NCBI GenBank assembly: GCA_016200365.1
Contig: JACQEW010000179.1
Span: forward strand, 1 to 7,639
Direction of reading: 5' to 3'
DNA length: 7,639 nucleotides
Source of the DNA: Nitrospinota bacterium
GTDB taxonomy: Bacteria; Nitrospinota; Nitrospinia; UBA9942
Shown: positions 5,100 to 7,639 of the stretch, one piece after another
How the letters are laid out: the number at the start of each line of letters is the position of its first letter
How positions within the stretch are numbered: position 1 is the first letter of the stretch
Position numbers and translations under genes: made by a program
Notes under the pieces: model-generated
What the model was told of the DNA's origin: nothing
What the model saw: only the letters and a program-made list of their open reading frames with translations
Databases searched by the model: none

Positions 5100-5848
5100 A
5101 ACTAAAAAAAGGCGTTTATATAATTCCGAATCTTTTAACCACAGGCAATTTCTTCTGCGGGTTTTATGCAATCATTTCGGTATTCAACCAGCAGTTTTAT
5201 CATGCAGCCGTGGCGATTATTGTAGCGATGATATTCGATGGACTCGATGGAAAGATTGCAAGACTTACCCACTCTTCCAGCGATTTCGGGCTTGAATACG
5301 ACTCCCTCTCGGACCTTATATCCTTCGGGCTGGCGCCGGGTCTGCTGGTATATTCATGGGTCTTACAGCCATTCGGCAGGATAGGGTGGCTTGCGGCATT
5401 TCTGTTTGTAATATGCGGCGCTTTGAGGCTTGCCCGATATAATGTTCAGGATACGACGGATGTAAAAAATCTTGATTTTACAGGACTGCCGATTCCTGCT
5501 GCAGCAGGAGTAATAGCATCTACGGTAATAATGACAAAGGACTTTTTGTTTATGGAGAAGATAGAGCCTTTTATACTGGTAATGACAGTATATATCCTCG
5601 CCTTTCTTATGGTAAGCAATATAAGATACAGGAGCTTTAAGAGGCTTGAGTTAAGGAAAAAGAAGCCGTTTAATATTCTGGTCTTTGCAATCCTGTTTAT
5701 TTATATTATTGCAACTATACCGGAATTGATGATTTTTGTAATAACCGTTATATACGGCTTATCAGGACCATTAGAATGGTTATTATTTCATAAAAAGGTA
5801 AAGGTAGAAGATAGTCGTGAGTCAGGAGTCGGGAGTCAGGAGGTATAA
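5096..5848 (+). CDS. pssA: CDP-diacylglycerol-serine O-phosphatidyltransferase
   Basis: Makes phosphatidylserine from CDP-diacylglycerol and L-serine in the inner membrane; Psd then converts it to phosphatidylethanolamine. The CDP-alcohol phosphotransferase signature is complete: D48, D51, G52, A55, R56, G65, D69 and D73 (FDGLDGKIAR, then GLEYDSLSD). Multiple hydrophobic segments are seen at roughly 17-47, 76-90, 97-113, 132-147, 158-174, 193-208 and 211-228. GGGAG (5082-5086) precedes the ATG by 9 nt. The psd stop overlaps this start by 4 bp. The protein is 250 residues, but its last dozen (DSRESGVGSQEV) are charged, not family-like, and encoded by a heptamer repeat, so the native end was probably near residue 238. 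The stop lies 3 nt before the leuA ATG. Confidence 0.96.
   Translation: MKLKKGVYIIPNLLTTGNFFCGFYAIISVFNQQFYHAAVAIIVAMIFDGLDGKIARLTHSSSDFGLEYDSLSDLISFGLAPGLLVYSWVLQPFGRIGWLAAFLFVICGALRLARYNVQDTTDVKNLDFTGLPIPAAAGVIASTVIMTKDFLFMEKIEPFILVMTVYILAFLMVSNIRYRSFKRLELRKKKPFNILVFAILFIYIIATIPELMIFVITVIYGLSGPLEWLLFHKKVKVEDSRESGVGSQEV
5814..5841 (+). repeat. GTCRKGA heptamer tandem repeat at the end of pssA
   Basis: Four 7-bp units (GTCGTGA, GTCAGGA, GTCGGGA, GTCAGGA) encode the last residues of PssA. Since 7 is not a multiple of 3, the units are read in shifting frames and give a non-repetitive peptide. Unlike most other repeats here, no inverted arm is seen. The layout resembles the heptameric short tandemly repeated repetitive sequences known from cyanobacteria; that is an analogy, not a family assignment. 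Confidence 0.85.
5838..5844 (+). promoter_or_regulatory. leuA ribosome-binding site built from the pssA-end repeat
   Basis: AGGAGGT is 7 nt before the leuA ATG and is the strongest Shine-Dalgarno of the plus-strand genes. Its first four bases are the end of the last heptamer unit. It also lies within the final codons of pssA, so leuA translation is likely coupled to pssA. Confidence 0.75.
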
Positions 5849-5851
5849 TAT

Positions 5852-7426
5852 ATGGGAAAAATAATAATATTCGATACTACGCTGAGGGATGGGGAGCAGT
5901 CCCCGGGCTTCAGCATGAATATAGAAGAAAAGATTATTGTGGCGAAACAGCTTGCCCGCCTGAATGTAGATGTCATCGAGGCAGGGTTTCCTATTGCTTC
6001 GGAGGGTGATTTTGAGGCGGTTAAAGAGATTGCAAAAAATGTCAAGGGGCCTACTATTGCAGGTCTTTCTAGGGTCATTGTAAAAGACATAGACCGTGCA
6101 TGGGAGGCTTTGAAACATGCTAAAAAGGCGAGGATTCATACCTTCGTCGCCACATCGGATATACACCTGAAGCATCAATTGAAAAAAGGCAGGGAAGAGG
6201 TATTGGACGATGCAGTGAAGGCAGTTAGATATGCAAAGAGATATACGAAGGATGTGGAATTTTCTGCAATGGATGCAGTAAGGAGTGATATTGACTATCT
6301 CTGTCAGGTAATCGAGGCGGTTATTGATGCAGGGGCTACGACAGTGAATATTCCAGATACAGTCGGTTATGCAATACCGGATGAATTCGGCGGGATGATA
6401 AAGACAATCAGGGAGAATGTCTTCAATATAAATAAGGCGATTATCAGTGTCCACTGCCATAACGACCTCGGGCTTGCAGTCTCCAATTCGATAAGCGCCG
6501 TTCAAAACGGTGCAAGGCAGATAGAATGCACGATTAACGGTATTGGGGAGAGGGCGGGAAATGCCTCTCTTGAAGAGGTGGTAATGGCTCTCAAGGTAAG
6601 AAGGGATTTTCTCCCTTATGCTACCGGAGTAAAAACAAAAGAGATTCATAAGACCAGCAGGCTTCTGTCAACCATTACGGGAATATCTGTCCAGCCGAAT
6701 AAGGCTATAGTGGGAGAGAATGCCTTTGCCCACGAATCAGGAATCCATCAGGATGGAGTGTTGAAAGAGAGGACTACTTATGAGATTATGACCCCCGAAT
6801 CCATAGGACTTAAAAAAAGCAAAATAGTCCTTGGAAAACATTCGGGACGACATGCCTTTTCAAAGCGGCTCGAGGATTTGGGTATAAAGCTGAATAAAGA
6901 AGAGCTTGATAAGGCGTTTTTGAGATTCAAGCGGCTTGCAGATATGAAGAAGGAGATCTTTGACGAAGACCTTGAAGTTATCGTAGAGGATGAGATTGCA
7001 AAGACAGAAGAGGTATTCAAGCTGGACTATCTTCAGGCAACAACGGGAAATCAAACCATTCCAACCGCTACAGTAAGGCTTATGAAAGGGAATCAGATTA
7101 TTCAGGATGCATCCATAGGGGATGGTCCCGTAGATGCTGCCTATAAGGCTATCGAGAGGATTACAGGGATACAGGGAAAACTGCTCTCCTATTCCATAAG
7201 GGCGGTAACAGGCGGCAAAGATGCCATCGGAGAGGTAGTTGTAAAGGTTAATTTTAACGGTGATATGGTTACAGGCAAGGGCGCAAGCACGGATGTAATA
7301 GAGGCAAGCGCAAAGGCTTATCTCAATGCAGTGAATAAGGTGGCAGGAAAAAAAATAAGAAGGGGTCAAGGGGTTAAGGGGTCAAGGGGTCAAGATTTTT
7401 CATCACTCAAACCCTCGAACCCTTGA
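5852..7426 (+). CDS. leuA: 2-isopropylmalate synthase
   Basis: First committed step of leucine synthesis: condenses acetyl-CoA with 2-oxoisovalerate. The DRE-TIM barrel begins with FDTTLRDGEQSPG (7-19, R12 and D13), then VIEAGFP (41-47), the metal-binding HCHND (H201, H203), NGIGERAGNA (229-238, metal N237) and GENAFAHESGIHQDG (288-302). The C-terminal LeuA regulatory domain (about 393-500, with GDGPVDAAYKAI and GASTDVIEASAKAYLNA) is present, so leucine feedback inhibition is likely. The closely related homocitrate and citramalate synthases are possible but less likely given this full bacterial LeuA architecture and ilvC nearby. The protein has 524 residues; the last 20 or so (after KKIRR, 501 onward) are encoded by a GGGGTYAA repeat and are not family sequence. 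A strong Shine-Dalgarno stands 7 nt before the ATG. Confidence 0.96.
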   Translation: MGKIIIFDTTLRDGEQSPGFSMNIEEKIIVAKQLARLNVDVIEAGFPIASEGDFEAVKEIAKNVKGPTIAGLSRVIVKDIDRAWEALKHAKKARIHTFVATSDIHLKHQLKKGREEVLDDAVKAVRYAKRYTKDVEFSAMDAVRSDIDYLCQVIEAVIDAGATTVNIPDTVGYAIPDEFGGMIKTIRENVFNINKAIISVHCHNDLGLAVSNSISAVQNGARQIECTINGIGERAGNASLEEVVMALKVRRDFLPYATGVKTKEIHKTSRLLSTITGISVQPNKAIVGENAFAHESGIHQDGVLKERTTYEIMTPESIGLKKSKIVLGKHSGRHAFSKRLEDLGIKLNKEELDKAFLRFKRLADMKKEIFDEDLEVIVEDEIAKTEEVFKLDYLQATTGNQTIPTATVRLMKGNQIIQDASIGDGPVDAAYKAIERITGIQGKLLSYSIRAVTGGKDAIGEVVVKVNFNGDMVTGKGASTDVIEASAKAYLNAVNKVAGKKIRRGQGVKGSRGQDFSSLKPSNP

Positions 7427-7432
7427 ATCCTT
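7362..7432. repeat. GGGGTYAA octamer repeat with inverted arm at the end of leuA
   Basis: Four tandem 8-bp units (GGGGTCAA, GGGGTTAA, GGGGTCAA, GGGGTCAA) fill 7362-7393. After a short AT-rich spacer, a more decayed inverted copy with the same 8-bp period (CTCAAACC, CTCGAACC, CTTGAATC) lies at about 7406-7429. The leuA stop (TGA, 7424-7426) is inside the inverted arm, so the leuA C-terminus was extended by reading through the element. Confidence 0.85.
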
Positions 7433-7437
7433 TTATT
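7366..7437 (+). terminator. Possible terminator of the ilvC-psd-pssA-leuA cluster
   Basis: The arms at 7366-7381 and 7412-7427 can pair with one bulge and a few mismatches across a 30-nt loop, and TTTTATTT (7431-7437/8) follows. It is the only structure at the end of leuA that could end transcription. The long loop and mismatches make it weaker than a textbook terminator. Confidence 0.3.
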
Positions 7438-7639
7438 TACTTATGGCATGGTTTATCATGATTGGATTGCTGTCAGAACTAAAAATATATTATTAAACAT
7501 CACTACTGTCCGATTATCATTTTTTGAAAGTATCATAACTAATTAAAATACAAGGTCTAAATGAGCAAATATTTATTTTTCGATTTCAAATTGGTTTGCT
7601 TCCCTCGTTCATCCTATAATCTTCTTCAAAACCATTTGA
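7427..7639. other. AT-rich stretch with no convincing gene
   Basis: About 210 bp downstream of leuA are visibly richer in A and T than the genes. An ATG at 7561 opens a frame that stays open for 26 codons to the window edge (beginning MSKYLFFDFKLVCFPRSS), with only a weak AAGG before it. A faint likeness to the N-terminus of IS4-type transposases came to mind, but it is too short to support a call. A 17-codon frame at 7443 is not credible as a gene. No tRNA or terminator beyond that of leuA was seen. Confidence 0.5.

Noticed and set aside
5822..6649. 275-codon open frame on the minus strand
   Set aside because: Antisense shadow of leuA; Cys/His-scattered, low-plausibility protein with no recognised motif, while leuA is complete on the plus strand.
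6860..7369. 169-codon open frame on the minus strand
   Set aside because: Antisense shadow of the LeuA C-terminal domain.

Overview
The window reads as ordinary chromosomal housekeeping DNA from a Gram-negative, probably anaerobic bacterium of the Deltaproteobacteria / Nitrospirota type. The main hint is the gene order ilvC-psd-pssA-leuA, which I know from Geobacter-like deltaproteobacteria. The Cys-rich AlaRS variant also fits. The taxon is an inference from gene order and protein flavour only. No phage genes, CRISPR array, rRNA or tRNA were seen.

Left half, minus strand, read right to left from a divergent promoter region near 3.2 kb: rph (RNase PH), rdgB (XTP/dITP pyrophosphatase), nfo (endonuclease IV), then the first 244 codons of alaS, which runs off the left edge. 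The theme is nucleotide-pool cleaning, abasic-site repair, and tRNA maturation and charging. alaS has its own good sigma70-like promoter, placed so close to the start codon that its mRNA should be nearly leaderless.

Right half, plus strand: ilvC, psd, pssA and leuA. ilvC and leuA belong to branched-chain amino acid synthesis; psd and pssA make phosphatidylethanolamine from CDP-diacylglycerol and serine. psd and pssA overlap by 4 bp (ATGA), and pssA and leuA are 3 nt apart, so these three are probably co-transcribed. About 210 bp of AT-rich sequence after leuA holds no convincing gene.

The unusual layer is a set of short repeat structures at or inside gene boundaries. Their units differ (TTRATGAG, 8 bp; GGGGTYAA, 8 bp; GTCRKGA, 7 bp; CTYRAC, 6 bp; purine-rich blocks; G/C-rich blocks), but most share one plan: short degenerate direct repeats facing an imperfect inverted copy. 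They flank rdgB on both sides, form nearly the whole ilvC leader, fill the ilvC-psd gap, and encode the last residues of both PssA and LeuA. One of about 90 bp is inserted in frame inside rdgB and adds about 29-30 residues to a surface loop. It encodes almost the same peptide on either strand. This resembles in principle the protein-inserted palindromic elements described in Rickettsia and is the most interesting thing in the window.
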